NCBI GenBank assembly: GCA_902581045.1
Contig: CACHMU010000001.1
Location: 17,676 to 81,675 of the forward strand
Direction: 5' to 3'
Length of the DNA stretch: 64,000 bases
Origin: an uncultured Fidelibacterota bacterium
GTDB taxonomy: Bacteria; Fidelibacterota; Marinisomatia; Marinisomatales; TCS55
Below are positions 50,128 to 59,918 of this stretch, piece after piece (within the stretch, counting starts at the first letter, position 1; every line of letters begins with the position of its first letter). The notes under the pieces were generated by a model, which had not been told where the DNA came from, did not search any database, and saw nothing but the letters and a program-made list of their open reading frames with translations. The translations under genes were made by a program, and so were the position numbers.

Positions 50128-51171
50128 ATGAAAATAAATAAAACAGCTATTGGTTTAGATCATAAGCCTTTTATTATAGCAGAAATGTCGGGTAATCATA
50201 ATCAATCTTTAGAAAGAGCATTAAAAATTGTTGAAGCTGCCGCGAAAGCAGGGGCAGATGCTTTAAAATTACAAACATATACAGCCGACACAATAACCCT
50301 TGATATAAATAAAGCAGAATTTTTAATTACTGATCAAAAAAGTTTATGGAAAGGAAAAACACTTTATCAGCTTTATTCAGAAGCCTATACACCTTGGGAA
50401 TGGCATAAGCCAATTATGGAATATGCGAACAAGCTTGGAATGATTTGCTTTAGCTCTCCTTTTGATAATACGGCTGTAGATTTTTTAGAAGATTTAAATG
50501 TGCCTGCTTACAAAATTGCATCTTTTGAAAACTCTCATATCCCATTATTAAAAAAAGTAGCTAGCACAGGAAAGCCGATGATTATTTCAACTGGCCTAGC
50601 ATCTATATCACAATTAGATGAAACAATAAAAGTTATTAGGTCAAGCGGATGTAAAGACTTCATGCTGCTCAAATGTACAAGCACATATCCTTCTCCACCA
50701 AAAAACACTAATGTTATCACTATCCCACATATGCGCCAACTTTTTGACTGTGAAATAGGATTGTCAGATCATACGATGGGTATTGGTGCCGCATTAGCTG
50801 CTATTGCACATGGAGCGACTGCTATAGAAAAACATTTTACATTAAATAGAAATGATGGAGGTGTAGATTCTGCTTTTTCTCTAGAGCCCGATGAATTAAA
50901 AAAACTTGTGATTGAAAGTAAAAGATCATGGGAGTCAATTGGTATTGTTCATTATGGGCCAACGCAAGATGAAAAAAAGTCACTAGTCTTTCGTCGGTCA
51001 TTATATATATCTTCAAACATACAAAAAGGAGATACTATTAATAAAAATAATTTAAAAGTTATTCGTCCAGGTTTAGGATTAGAACCAAAATATTATAGTA
51101 TTGTAATGGGTAAAAAAGTTTCTAAAAATGTAAAAGCAGGAACCCCATTTTCTTGGGATTTAATAAAGTAA
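50128..51171 (+). CDS. Pseudaminic acid synthase-like NeuB family protein with SAF domain
   Basis: PFIIAEMSGNHNQSLERALKIVEAAAKAGADALKLQTYTADTITL, GLSDHTMGIGAALAAIAHGATAIEKHFTLNR. Confidence 0.92.
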   Translation: MKINKTAIGLDHKPFIIAEMSGNHNQSLERALKIVEAAAKAGADALKLQTYTADTITLDINKAEFLITDQKSLWKGKTLYQLYSEAYTPWEWHKPIMEYANKLGMICFSSPFDNTAVDFLEDLNVPAYKIASFENSHIPLLKKVASTGKPMIISTGLASISQLDETIKVIRSSGCKDFMLLKCTSTYPSPPKNTNVITIPHMRQLFDCEIGLSDHTMGIGAALAAIAHGATAIEKHFTLNRNDGGVDSAFSLEPDELKKLVIESKRSWESIGIVHYGPTQDEKKSLVFRRSLYISSNIQKGDTINKNNLKVIRPGLGLEPKYYSIVMGKKVSKNVKAGTPFSWDLIK

Positions 51172-51189
51172 TATTTAACTAAATTATTT

Positions 51190-52251
51190 ATGCCAGAAAT
51201 AAATGTATTAATTATTGGCGCTGGTTCAATTGGTAATCATTTAGCAAACGCAGCCAGACAAAAAAAATGGCTTGTTTCAATGTATGATAAGGACCTAGAG
51301 GCCTTAAGAAGAACAAAAAATCAAATTTATCCTGATAGATATAAAAAATGGGATGATTCTATTAAGCTATTAAATGAATTTCCATCAAAGAAAAATTATA
51401 ATGTTGTTTTTATAGGGACTCCGCCGAATACCCATATAGAAATAGCAATTAAAATTATTGAAGATGTCAACCCACAGGTACTTATGATTGAAAAGCCTTT
51501 ATCTCCTCCCTTTTTTGATCTTTCACCTTTCTTAGAAAAATGTAATATAAGCAATACCAAAGTACTCGTTGGTTTTAATCATAATTTAACTGAAAATACA
51601 AATTTTGCTGAAAATCTTATTGATGAAGGAGTTGTTGGTTATCCAATTTCATTACATGTTCGTTGGCTTGAGCATTGGGGTGGCATTTTTGGTGCTCACC
51701 CTTGGCTTTCTGGTCCAAAAGATAGTTACTTAGGTTATTATAAAAAAGGGGGCGGAGCTTGTGGAGAGCACTCGCATGCTATAAGCATTTGGCAACACTT
51801 CTCATCATATATGGGTTGCGGATTAATTGATGAAGTTTCTGCAACTATGGATTTATTTGAAAAAGATGGCTTAGAATATGACCAATCCTCAGTAATCAAT
51901 GTTAGGTCTAGAGATGGTCTTTTCGGCACAATAATACAGGATGTGATTACTGAACCAGCTCAAAAAACTTTAAGAATTCAAGGCTCTAAAGGTTTTATAG
52001 AATGGTATGTAAACTTTGATCATAATAATGATGCTGTTAAATATGGTGATTTAAATGGAAAATTTAAATTAAAACTTTTTAAAAAATCACGGCCAGATGA
52101 CTTTAAAGGTGAAATTAATCATATTGAAAAATTGCTTAAAGATTCATCAATAGATTCACCACTAAGTCTTGAAAGGGGAATTGAAACAATGAAGGTTATT
52201 GAGGCAGCTTTTAAGTCGCAATCTACTTTTACATCAACTAAAATAAATTAA
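51190..52251 (+). CDS. Gfo/Idh/MocA-family oxidoreductase
   Basis: VLIIGAGSIGNHLANAARQK, IGTPPNTHIEIAIK, IEKPLSPP, GGGACGEHSHAISIW. Confidence 0.88.
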   Translation: MPEINVLIIGAGSIGNHLANAARQKKWLVSMYDKDLEALRRTKNQIYPDRYKKWDDSIKLLNEFPSKKNYNVVFIGTPPNTHIEIAIKIIEDVNPQVLMIEKPLSPPFFDLSPFLEKCNISNTKVLVGFNHNLTENTNFAENLIDEGVVGYPISLHVRWLEHWGGIFGAHPWLSGPKDSYLGYYKKGGGACGEHSHAISIWQHFSSYMGCGLIDEVSATMDLFEKDGLEYDQSSVINVRSRDGLFGTIIQDVITEPAQKTLRIQGSKGFIEWYVNFDHNNDAVKYGDLNGKFKLKLFKKSRPDDFKGEINHIEKLLKDSSIDSPLSLERGIETMKVIEAAFKSQSTFTSTKIN

Positions 52252-52269
52252 AAGAATAGGAAAAATAAA

Positions 52270-53775
52270 ATGGAAAAATATGACTTTAATGATTTATTCA
52301 TCCTTGACCTTGCAAATAACCATCAGGGCGATCTAAAGCATGGGATAAATATTATCCGCACTTTAGGTGAAATTGTAAATGAGCTTCAAGTAAAAGCAGC
52401 TTTAAAATTTCAATTTAGACAACTTGATACATTTATACATCCAGATTTTAAAGAACGTGATGATGTCCCTCACATCCCAAGATTTTTTGATACAAAGCTA
52501 GAAGTTAAAGATTATGAAAAATTAATTCTTGAAGTTCGGAATCAAGGAATGATACCCATGTGCACGCCATTTGATGAGGAGTCTGTTGCCGTTATCCAAA
52601 AGCTTGATATAGAAATCATGAAAATTGCAAGTTGTAGCGCTATGGATACACCATTAATTGAAAGTGCTGCATCAGCAAAATTACCTACTGTAGTTTCAAC
52701 TGGTGGAGCTACTATATCACAAATTGACCACATGGTTCAAATTTTAGAAAAAAATAAGCTTGATTATGCTATTCATCATTGTGTCTCAATATATCCCACT
52801 CCAAATGACAAATTAGAATTAAATCAAATTGGTTTACTAAAAAATAGATATAGTGGAGTTCCAATTGGTTGGTCAACCCATGAAGACCCAGACGATACCC
52901 TAATCGTTCAGCTTGCTGCAGCAAAAGGTGCAGTTCTTTTTGAAAGGCATGTTGGTATGGAAACTGATGTTCATAAATTAAATAAGTATTCATCTTCTCC
53001 ACGGCAAGTAAAAAAGTGGATTAAATCTTATAAAGAAGTTAAAAATATATTAGGAACACCAAATCGATCACCTTCTACATCTGAAGAAAAAGAAGCATTG
53101 TTAACATTGATGAGGGGTGTGTATTCAAGGAAACAATTGAAAAAAGGTAGTGAAATTAAAAGAAATGATATTTTTTTTGCGATGCCACCAATGGAAAATG
53201 GTTTGATTTCTGGGAATTGGCGAGAGGGTATTATTGCAGATAAAGATTATAAAGTTAATCAACCATTAGATGCAAAACTTGCGAAATTTAATCTTTCAGA
53301 TAAACAAAAAGTCAATGAAATTATGTTGCAGGTTCGAGGGATGCTAAATGATGCAAGAATTACAATAGGAGATAAAAGTAATATAGAAATTTCACATCAC
53401 TATGGAATAGATAGATTTAGAGAATTTGGTGCTGTGATAATTGATGTAATTAATAGAAAATATTGTAAAAAACTTCTTGTCCAATTACCTCGTCAAAAAC
53501 ACCCATATCATTTTCATAAAAAAAAGGAAGAGACTTTTCAAATTTTGTATGGAGATTTGGAGGTTGAAAAAAATGGTGAGCCTTTTTACCTAAAAAAGGG
53601 AGATCTTTTTCTTGTTGAACCAAATAATTGGCATAAGTTTTCTACATTAGATGGTGTGATTTTTGAAGAAATTTCAACAACACATTATAATGATGATTCT
53701 TTCTATCAAGATGAAAAAATTGCAAGCTTGCCAAGAGATGAAAGAAAAACAAAAGTTGAAAACTGGGAGATGTAA
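52270..53775 (+). CDS. NeuB-family nonulosonate synthase with SAF and C-terminal cupin domain
   Basis: FILDLANNHQGDLKHGINII, ALKFQFRQLDTF, GWSTHEDPDDTLIVQLAAAKGAVLFERHVG; C-term HPYHFHKKKEETFQILYGDLEVEKNGEPFYLKKGDLFLVEPNNWHKF. Confidence 0.9.
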   Translation: MEKYDFNDLFILDLANNHQGDLKHGINIIRTLGEIVNELQVKAALKFQFRQLDTFIHPDFKERDDVPHIPRFFDTKLEVKDYEKLILEVRNQGMIPMCTPFDEESVAVIQKLDIEIMKIASCSAMDTPLIESAASAKLPTVVSTGGATISQIDHMVQILEKNKLDYAIHHCVSIYPTPNDKLELNQIGLLKNRYSGVPIGWSTHEDPDDTLIVQLAAAKGAVLFERHVGMETDVHKLNKYSSSPRQVKKWIKSYKEVKNILGTPNRSPSTSEEKEALLTLMRGVYSRKQLKKGSEIKRNDIFFAMPPMENGLISGNWREGIIADKDYKVNQPLDAKLAKFNLSDKQKVNEIMLQVRGMLNDARITIGDKSNIEISHHYGIDRFREFGAVIIDVINRKYCKKLLVQLPRQKHPYHFHKKKEETFQILYGDLEVEKNGEPFYLKKGDLFLVEPNNWHKFSTLDGVIFEEISTTHYNDDSFYQDEKIASLPRDERKTKVENWEM

Positions 53776-53777
53776 AT

Positions 53778-54416
53778 ATTAAATATGACATTTATATTTT
53801 TGACTTTGATGGAACTTTAGTGCAATCAAATGAAATTAAAAAAAATGCTTATTTTACAGTGACTAGTAAAATTGAAAATTCTAGAAAAATTATAAATGAA
53901 ATAATCAATCATCATCCAAACTTTACAAGAGAAGAAGTTTTCAAGTGTTTTATTTCAAAGATTCCAAATCCAGATAGCTTAAATTTTTCAGTTGATGATT
54001 TAGTTAATTCTTATTCAAGAATTTGTCAAAATGAAATTGCCTTAGCTAAAGAAATACCTTTAGCTGAAGAAACTTTAATTTACCTAAAAAAAAAATCGAA
54101 ATCTTTATACATAAGTTCTGCAACACCTTTCAAACATCTTAAAAGACTTCTTCATTTAAGAGGTATTCTAAAATATTTTAATGGATTTTATGGACATCCA
54201 AAAACAAAACATGAACATATACAAGAAATTAAAAAGAAGGAGAAAATAGATTTAGATAAAATTATATATATAGGAGATTCAGAGATAGACCGATTTTCTG
54301 CTGCTCAAGCTGGTTGTGGTTTTATTGGAATAGGAAATGATAATTCTAGATTTAATAAAAATCCAAAAATTTTAATTAATAACTATAAATATTTTCTAAA
54401 ACATATAAGCTCCTAG
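53778..54416 (+). CDS. HAD-superfamily hydrolase, probable ATT start
   Basis: Listed ORF starts at GTG 53820, after the catalytic motif. Upstream frame reads IKYDIYIFDFDGTLVQSNEI (HAD motif I). GGGAGA (53765-53770) lies 7 nt before ATT 53778. Later IYIGDSEIDRFSAAQAG (motif IV). Confidence 0.87.
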   Translation: MKYDIYIFDFDGTLVQSNEIKKNAYFTVTSKIENSRKIINEIINHHPNFTREEVFKCFISKIPNPDSLNFSVDDLVNSYSRICQNEIALAKEIPLAEETLIYLKKKSKSLYISSATPFKHLKRLLHLRGILKYFNGFYGHPKTKHEHIQEIKKKEKIDLDKIIYIGDSEIDRFSAAQAGCGFIGIGNDNSRFNKNPKILINNYKYFLKHISS

Positions 54417-54420
54417 AAAA

Positions 54421-55131
54421 GTGTTTAAAAACAAAAGAATAATTGCAGTCGTACCTGCTCGTGGAGGCAGTAAGGGAATTAAGCTGAAAAACCTTAGGAA
54501 GATTAATGGTAAATCATTAGTTGAATTAGTTGGAGAAACCATTTCCCAATTAGATTTTATTGATTACGCAGTAGTCTCTACTGACCATAAAAAAATTGCT
54601 AAAGTTGCATCTGATTGCGGTTTAAGGGTACCATTTATGAGACCGAAAAAAATTTCTGGAGATTTGATTTCTGATATAGCTGTATTAACACATACAGTCC
54701 GTGAAGTAGAAAAACAAGAAAATGTAAAATTTGACATAATTGTAATGCTTCAGCCGACTAGCCCTTTTAGACGAGCTAAGGATGTGAAAGATACTATTTT
54801 TAAACTAATTGAAGGGGGCTATGATTCTGTAATAACAGTTAGTATAACAGATACAAAAGCACACCCTTTAAAGCAGTTAATAATTAAATCAGATAGGCTC
54901 AATTATTATGATAAAAATGGTAAAAATATAATTGCACGTCAGCAGCTTGGAAAACTTTATCATAGAAATGGAGTCGCATATGCAATGACTAGGAATTGTT
55001 TATTTGACCAAAAGACTTTAATTGGGAGTAACTCATCAGCAGTTATTATTGAGGACTATATGGTGAATATTGATACGGAAGAAGATCTGCAATATGCTCA
55101 ATATTTATGTAATAAGGAAATTATAAAATGA
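54421..55131 (+). CDS. NeuA-like acylneuraminate cytidylyltransferase
   Basis: IIAVVPARGGSKGIKLKNLRKINGKSLVE, MLQPTSPFRRAKDV; GTG start. Confidence 0.92.
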   Translation: MFKNKRIIAVVPARGGSKGIKLKNLRKINGKSLVELVGETISQLDFIDYAVVSTDHKKIAKVASDCGLRVPFMRPKKISGDLISDIAVLTHTVREVEKQENVKFDIIVMLQPTSPFRRAKDVKDTIFKLIEGGYDSVITVSITDTKAHPLKQLIIKSDRLNYYDKNGKNIIARQQLGKLYHRNGVAYAMTRNCLFDQKTLIGSNSSAVIIEDYMVNIDTEEDLQYAQYLCNKEIIK

Positions 55132-55910
55132 GAAATGAAAAATATAATAAAAATATTGAAGAAATTTTCACATTCAAATACAACCCTAGGATTTATTTAT
55201 ATCATAACATCCTTAGAAAGCCCATAATATTGTTTAGATTAATTTGCTGTTATTTTCATAATATAAAAAAGGGTAAAAAACTTAATATTAAAATTAAAGA
55301 CTTAACTGAATTCGAATCTGAATTCCAAAAAAAAGGATATTGTTTTGTTGAAAACTTTTTAGATGATGAATCATATTTACACTTGTTGAATTCTTGGCCC
55401 TCAAAAATATATTTTAAGCCTATGACCACAATTTTTAAATCATATGATATTGCTTTCAAATGGATAAGGCCGAATAAAACACCTAGGTTTCTAAATAGAA
55501 ACAAAACTCTAAATTCTTTTTTTAAATATATTAAAACAGATGACTTTATTAAAAAAATAAATAAGTTAACAGGATATACAGAAAAACTCTCAGCATACTC
55601 ATTTCTAATTTCTTGGGCTAAGCCTGGATCAGCTCTTATACCTCATATGGATGGTATTGCAGATAAGCCAGGTGGCGAATCCTTTTACAATATTATTTAT
55701 TTTCTTGATGGTAAAGGTAAGCCAGAGGAATGTGGAGCAACTGCAATTTTTAAATCAAACAATTATGATGAGGCATTACTTAGGCCGAGCGGAGTAAAAA
55801 ATTCCGCACTAATATACAAATCCGATAATACTTATCATGGTTTTGAACCAATGAAAAATAATACCTATAGGTACACAATTAATTTTCAAATTAATTCAAA
55901 AAAATATTAA
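55128..55910 (+). CDS. Putative 2-oxoglutarate/Fe(II)-dependent oxygenase
   Basis: LIPHMDGIADKPGG (HxD) and distal TYHGFEPMKNNTYRYTINFQ (H...R) pattern. Confidence 0.6.
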   Translation: MRNEKYNKNIEEIFTFKYNPRIYLYHNILRKPIILFRLICCYFHNIKKGKKLNIKIKDLTEFESEFQKKGYCFVENFLDDESYLHLLNSWPSKIYFKPMTTIFKSYDIAFKWIRPNKTPRFLNRNKTLNSFFKYIKTDDFIKKINKLTGYTEKLSAYSFLISWAKPGSALIPHMDGIADKPGGESFYNIIYFLDGKGKPEECGATAIFKSNNYDEALLRPSGVKNSALIYKSDNTYHGFEPMKNNTYRYTINFQINSKKY

Positions 55911-55925
55911 TAAATAAGAAAATAA

Positions 55926-57671
55926 ATGAGAGAAAAAAATCATTTTAAAGGTTACTATAACTTATTAATAATTATTTTTTCTTTACTTGGAAAAAATAAA
56001 AAAAAGATTCCTTTTCTTATAGTATCATTTGTTTTTCTATCATTATTAGAGTTTGTAGGCTTAGGTTTAATTGGACCTTTTATTTCAATTCTAAGTGATC
56101 AACAAAATCCATTAATTCTAAATATAGATAAATTATTTATTTATATTGGTTTTAATCCCCAAAAATATGATATGTTGATTTTACTTTGCATTTTATTGAT
56201 TGTGGTTTTTCTTATAAAAGGAATCTTATCTATTCTAATTAATAAATCGGTAATACGTTTTATCTACAAACAAATAAACAGTTTACGTATACAGTTAATC
56301 AAAAAGTATCAACTTATGAACTATAGTGATTATATAGAGCGGAATAGTTCAGAATATATTCAAGCAGTTCAAGTATATACACTTCAGTATATTGAGGCAC
56401 TTAAAAAAATACTTTTTATTTTTAGTGATATTATTATGATAATAGGAATCATCTTTCTTTTATTAACAATAAATTTTAAAATTTTAATAAGTTTGGTATT
56501 ATCACTTTTCATTTTTACGAAATTTTATGATTTAATATTTAGTAAAAAATTACAAATTGCTGGAGAAAAATCTAATTTTCATAATAATCTTATCATCAAA
56601 TTATATAGTGAAGCAATGGAAGGACTTAAAGAGATTAGAGTATTAAGAAAAGAAAACTTCTTTCAGGATCAAATTTCAAATAATGGAATAAAGTATGCTA
56701 AAAACAAAATTTTTTCTGACGTTGTAAATATTCTTCCTAAAAGTATCTTAGAAGTAATTTATATAATTTTTATATGTTCAATAATAATTGTGATGCTTTT
56801 ACTGAATTATGAAAAAAGTTCTTTGCTGCCATTAATTAGTATTTTTAGCATAGCCACGTTACGTTTAATTCCCTTGGCAAATAAAACAATAGGTAGCCTA
56901 ACAAGATTAAAGTTTTTAAGTCATTCTATTGAACAATTATCTAATGAATTACAAATTGATTATAAATATAAATCAATAAACAAGGCTCCTAAAAACAGTA
57001 GTGATTTTGAAAAATTTGAATTGTCAAATATTGATTTTAAATATTCTGATATGGAGTCATTATTGTTTTCAAAATTAACCCTAAAGATTAAAAGAGGAGA
57101 TGCAATTGCTATAATTGGGGATTCAGGAATAGGTAAAACCACTTTGATAGATTTGATTTTAGGATTATTGGAACCCTTAGCTGGCGAAATTAGCGTTAAT
57201 GGTAAAAAATTAACAAAAAAGCTTAGTCATTGGTATTCTGCAACTTGTTATTTACCACAGCAGTCTTTTGTTATCGATGACACTTTAAGAAAAAATATAA
57301 CTTTAACAAATGACAATTCTGAAGCTATTGATAAAAAAGTGATTAAAGCTTTAAAAAAGGCTAAGCTTGAAAATTTCTTTAAGGCTTTGCCAGAAGGTTT
57401 AGATTCAAAGATTGGTCAAAGAGGTATGAAAATATCAGGTGGTCAAAAACAGCGACTATCTTTAGCTAGAGCCTTCTATTTTAATAGAGAAGTTCTTATT
57501 TTAGACGAAGCAACAAACGCCTTAGATAAAAAAACTGAAAAAGATATTATATCTAGAATTAAGCATTTAAAAGGGGAAAAAACTTTATTAATTATTGCAC
57601 ATAATTTACAGTCTGTAAATTTTTGTGATAAAATTTACAGACTCGTTAATGGGAAATTAGAATTAACATAA
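55926..57671 (+). CDS. ABC transporter, fused TMD-NBD (MsbA/PglK-like exporter)
   Basis: Six-helix N-terminal region, Walker A GDSGIGKTTLID, LSGGQ variant ISGGQKQRLSLARAF, LILDEATNALD. Confidence 0.93.
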   Translation: MREKNHFKGYYNLLIIIFSLLGKNKKKIPFLIVSFVFLSLLEFVGLGLIGPFISILSDQQNPLILNIDKLFIYIGFNPQKYDMLILLCILLIVVFLIKGILSILINKSVIRFIYKQINSLRIQLIKKYQLMNYSDYIERNSSEYIQAVQVYTLQYIEALKKILFIFSDIIMIIGIIFLLLTINFKILISLVLSLFIFTKFYDLIFSKKLQIAGEKSNFHNNLIIKLYSEAMEGLKEIRVLRKENFFQDQISNNGIKYAKNKIFSDVVNILPKSILEVIYIIFICSIIIVMLLLNYEKSSLLPLISIFSIATLRLIPLANKTIGSLTRLKFLSHSIEQLSNELQIDYKYKSINKAPKNSSDFEKFELSNIDFKYSDMESLLFSKLTLKIKRGDAIAIIGDSGIGKTTLIDLILGLLEPLAGEISVNGKKLTKKLSHWYSATCYLPQQSFVIDDTLRKNITLTNDNSEAIDKKVIKALKKAKLENFFKALPEGLDSKIGQRGMKISGGQKQRLSLARAFYFNREVLILDEATNALDKKTEKDIISRIKHLKGEKTLLIIAHNLQSVNFCDKIYRLVNGKLELT

Positions 57672-57696
57672 AATTAATTATTTTAGGAATATTAAA

Positions 57697-58893
57697 ATGA
57701 ATACATATGATTTAAGCTTTGAGGTCATCGATAATATAAATAAATCAAATATTATAAAAATTAATGAAAATGAAAATAGCTTATGGATAGAAAACACTAG
57801 ATGTCCTGCTTGTGATTCTGATGATTTACATCTACTAACATCTGTAGAAAACTCTTCCAAAGTTAAATTTTTGCAAAAAAGTTTTTGCAAAGAATGTTGT
57901 CATATTTTTTTTACTAGATTACCTGGCCAAGAATTTTTAATTGATTACTATAAAAAAGAGTTTTCAACAAAAAAAAAGACTCCAACAGTAACAAAAAATT
58001 ATAATTATTCTGCCATATCTGATATAGTAGTAAATAAAATAAATAAAAACTCTAAAATATTAGATGTTGGTTGTGGCTATGGTTCTGCAATAAAACATTT
58101 TAATTCGATTGGATATAAAGATATAATTGGATTAGAACCTTCTAAGCTAAGATCTAAAATTGGTAAAGAATCAAATCTAAATATCATTAATATTCCAATT
58201 GATAAACTAAATAAAAATGAGCATGGATTATTTGATTTAATTTATTCATGGCATGCAATTGAGCATATATATGATTTATATACAGCATTAAGTAACATAA
58301 GAAATGTTTTAAAAACTGATGGTTATATATTTATTGCTGTTCCACATTTTAACGCGGAACATTATTTTGAAATAGCAAACTTTTTACCTCATGTTCATAA
58401 TTTTAACACAATTAGCATGAAAGCAATTTTGCATAGAACTGGATTTGAGGTTGAATATATTGATGATTCATTAAGAGTGCTTGCTAAGAAAGTAGATAAT
58501 CCGAAAGATTTTAATATCAAGTCTGAAGATAGAAAAAAAATAATTAATGATATTAGTTTAAAAGTTATACGTGATTTTGATTTATTACGAAGAATACCAA
58601 AAAATCACTCCCAATTAAGTTTTCATATATCTACTACTAGAGCGTCAAACCAAATTTTGGAACCAAGTTATGGGGCTTCACGAGTTTTAAAAAATAAATT
58701 TAATCTTAAAAATATGATTCTTATCATTTCAAAAAAACTAAAAGTTTTAAGAACAAAAAAAATAAAACGTATTCTTAAAGGTCTTTATGGGCAATATTTT
58801 ATAGCGAATTTATCAATAAAAAATGCGACAAAATCCTTACCTTTATTAACTTATGTATATCCTAAAAAATCTATTAAAATTTTAATGAAATAA
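57697..58893 (+). CDS. SAM-dependent methyltransferase with N-terminal Cys zinc-binding segment
   Basis: CPACDSDDLHLL..CKECCHIFF, ILDVGCGYGSAIKHFNSIGYKDIIGLEPS, WHAIEHIYDLYTALSNIRNVLKTDGYIFIAVPH. Confidence 0.88.
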   Translation: MNTYDLSFEVIDNINKSNIIKINENENSLWIENTRCPACDSDDLHLLTSVENSSKVKFLQKSFCKECCHIFFTRLPGQEFLIDYYKKEFSTKKKTPTVTKNYNYSAISDIVVNKINKNSKILDVGCGYGSAIKHFNSIGYKDIIGLEPSKLRSKIGKESNLNIINIPIDKLNKNEHGLFDLIYSWHAIEHIYDLYTALSNIRNVLKTDGYIFIAVPHFNAEHYFEIANFLPHVHNFNTISMKAILHRTGFEVEYIDDSLRVLAKKVDNPKDFNIKSEDRKKIINDISLKVIRDFDLLRRIPKNHSQLSFHISTTRASNQILEPSYGASRVLKNKFNLKNMILIISKKLKVLRTKKIKRILKGLYGQYFIANLSIKNATKSLPLLTYVYPKKSIKILMK

Positions 58894-58975
58894 CTTTTTT
58901 CCTTCTAATAATTAAAATACTAGTAAAAATTCATCCTTTGAAAACTTTTATAAAAAATAAATAAATATATTTCAA

Positions 58976-59917
58976 TTGAGAATAAAATCAATTATTTCTA
59001 AATGTTACAATTTTTCAGGGATACATTTCCTATTACATAAAATTTGCAACCGACTTTTTGGTGGTTATATTTTAGCTTTTCACAATCTTCCAGCTTCGCT
59101 TTTCGAATCTCAAATTGACGCATTATTGCCTGATAAACCTGTTCATTTATCAGAAATAGTTAACAGAAAAATACAGGGGGAGTCAACCTCGGGATTATTT
59201 GCAATTACTGTTGATGATGGAGTCGGAGAAACTGTCAAAGAGTTATCAAAAGTTTGCATTAGAAGAGGATGGCCGATAACATTTTTTGTTCCAGTTGGTT
59301 ATTTAGATAAAACTCATACAATGGCTTTTCAGCTTAAAGATAAAATAAAAAAATTTTTACCAATGCAAGATATCTCATTTAATAACAAAAAGTATAATTT
59401 GAAAAAAAAGACTGATAGAAAAAACTTGTTATCATCAATTAGTAAATCATTATATACAAAAAATGAAAAACATTATCTGCCATTTCTTAATGAATTAAAA
59501 AATATTATTTTAGATGAAGGCATAGCAAAAGAGAAAGATTTTAATCCTCCAGATCCAATTACCTGGAGTGAAATTAGTGAATTAAGTAATAATTCTTTAA
59601 TTAGCTTTGGGAGTCATGGAGTTAGTCATATTGCTTTATCTGCATTGACTTCAAAAAAAATAAAAGAAGAAGCTTTAAAAAGTCAAAAAACTATATCTCA
59701 AAATACTAATAAACCTTGCGAGCATTTTTGTTATCCATTTGGCCAGAATGAAAGTATCGGAAATTTATCACCTAAAATTATTGGTGAAACTTATCTTTCA
59801 GCAGTCACAATGAATAGGGGAAGGCTTAATGGTAAAAATTTATTATCATTGCCAAGAATACCAATCCATGACATTGATACGATAAATGAAGCCCGCTTAA
59901 AAATAATTACAAGTTAA
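58976..59917 (+). CDS. Polysaccharide deacetylase (NodB-like)
   Basis: FAITVDDGVGETVKEL, WPITFFVPVGYL, SFGSHGVSHIALS; TTG start. Confidence 0.86.
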   Translation: MRIKSIISKCYNFSGIHFLLHKICNRLFGGYILAFHNLPASLFESQIDALLPDKPVHLSEIVNRKIQGESTSGLFAITVDDGVGETVKELSKVCIRRGWPITFFVPVGYLDKTHTMAFQLKDKIKKFLPMQDISFNNKKYNLKKKTDRKNLLSSISKSLYTKNEKHYLPFLNELKNIILDEGIAKEKDFNPPDPITWSEISELSNNSLISFGSHGVSHIALSALTSKKIKEEALKSQKTISQNTNKPCEHFCYPFGQNESIGNLSPKIIGETYLSAVTMNRGRLNGKNLLSLPRIPIHDIDTINEARLKIITS

Positions 59918-59918
59918 T

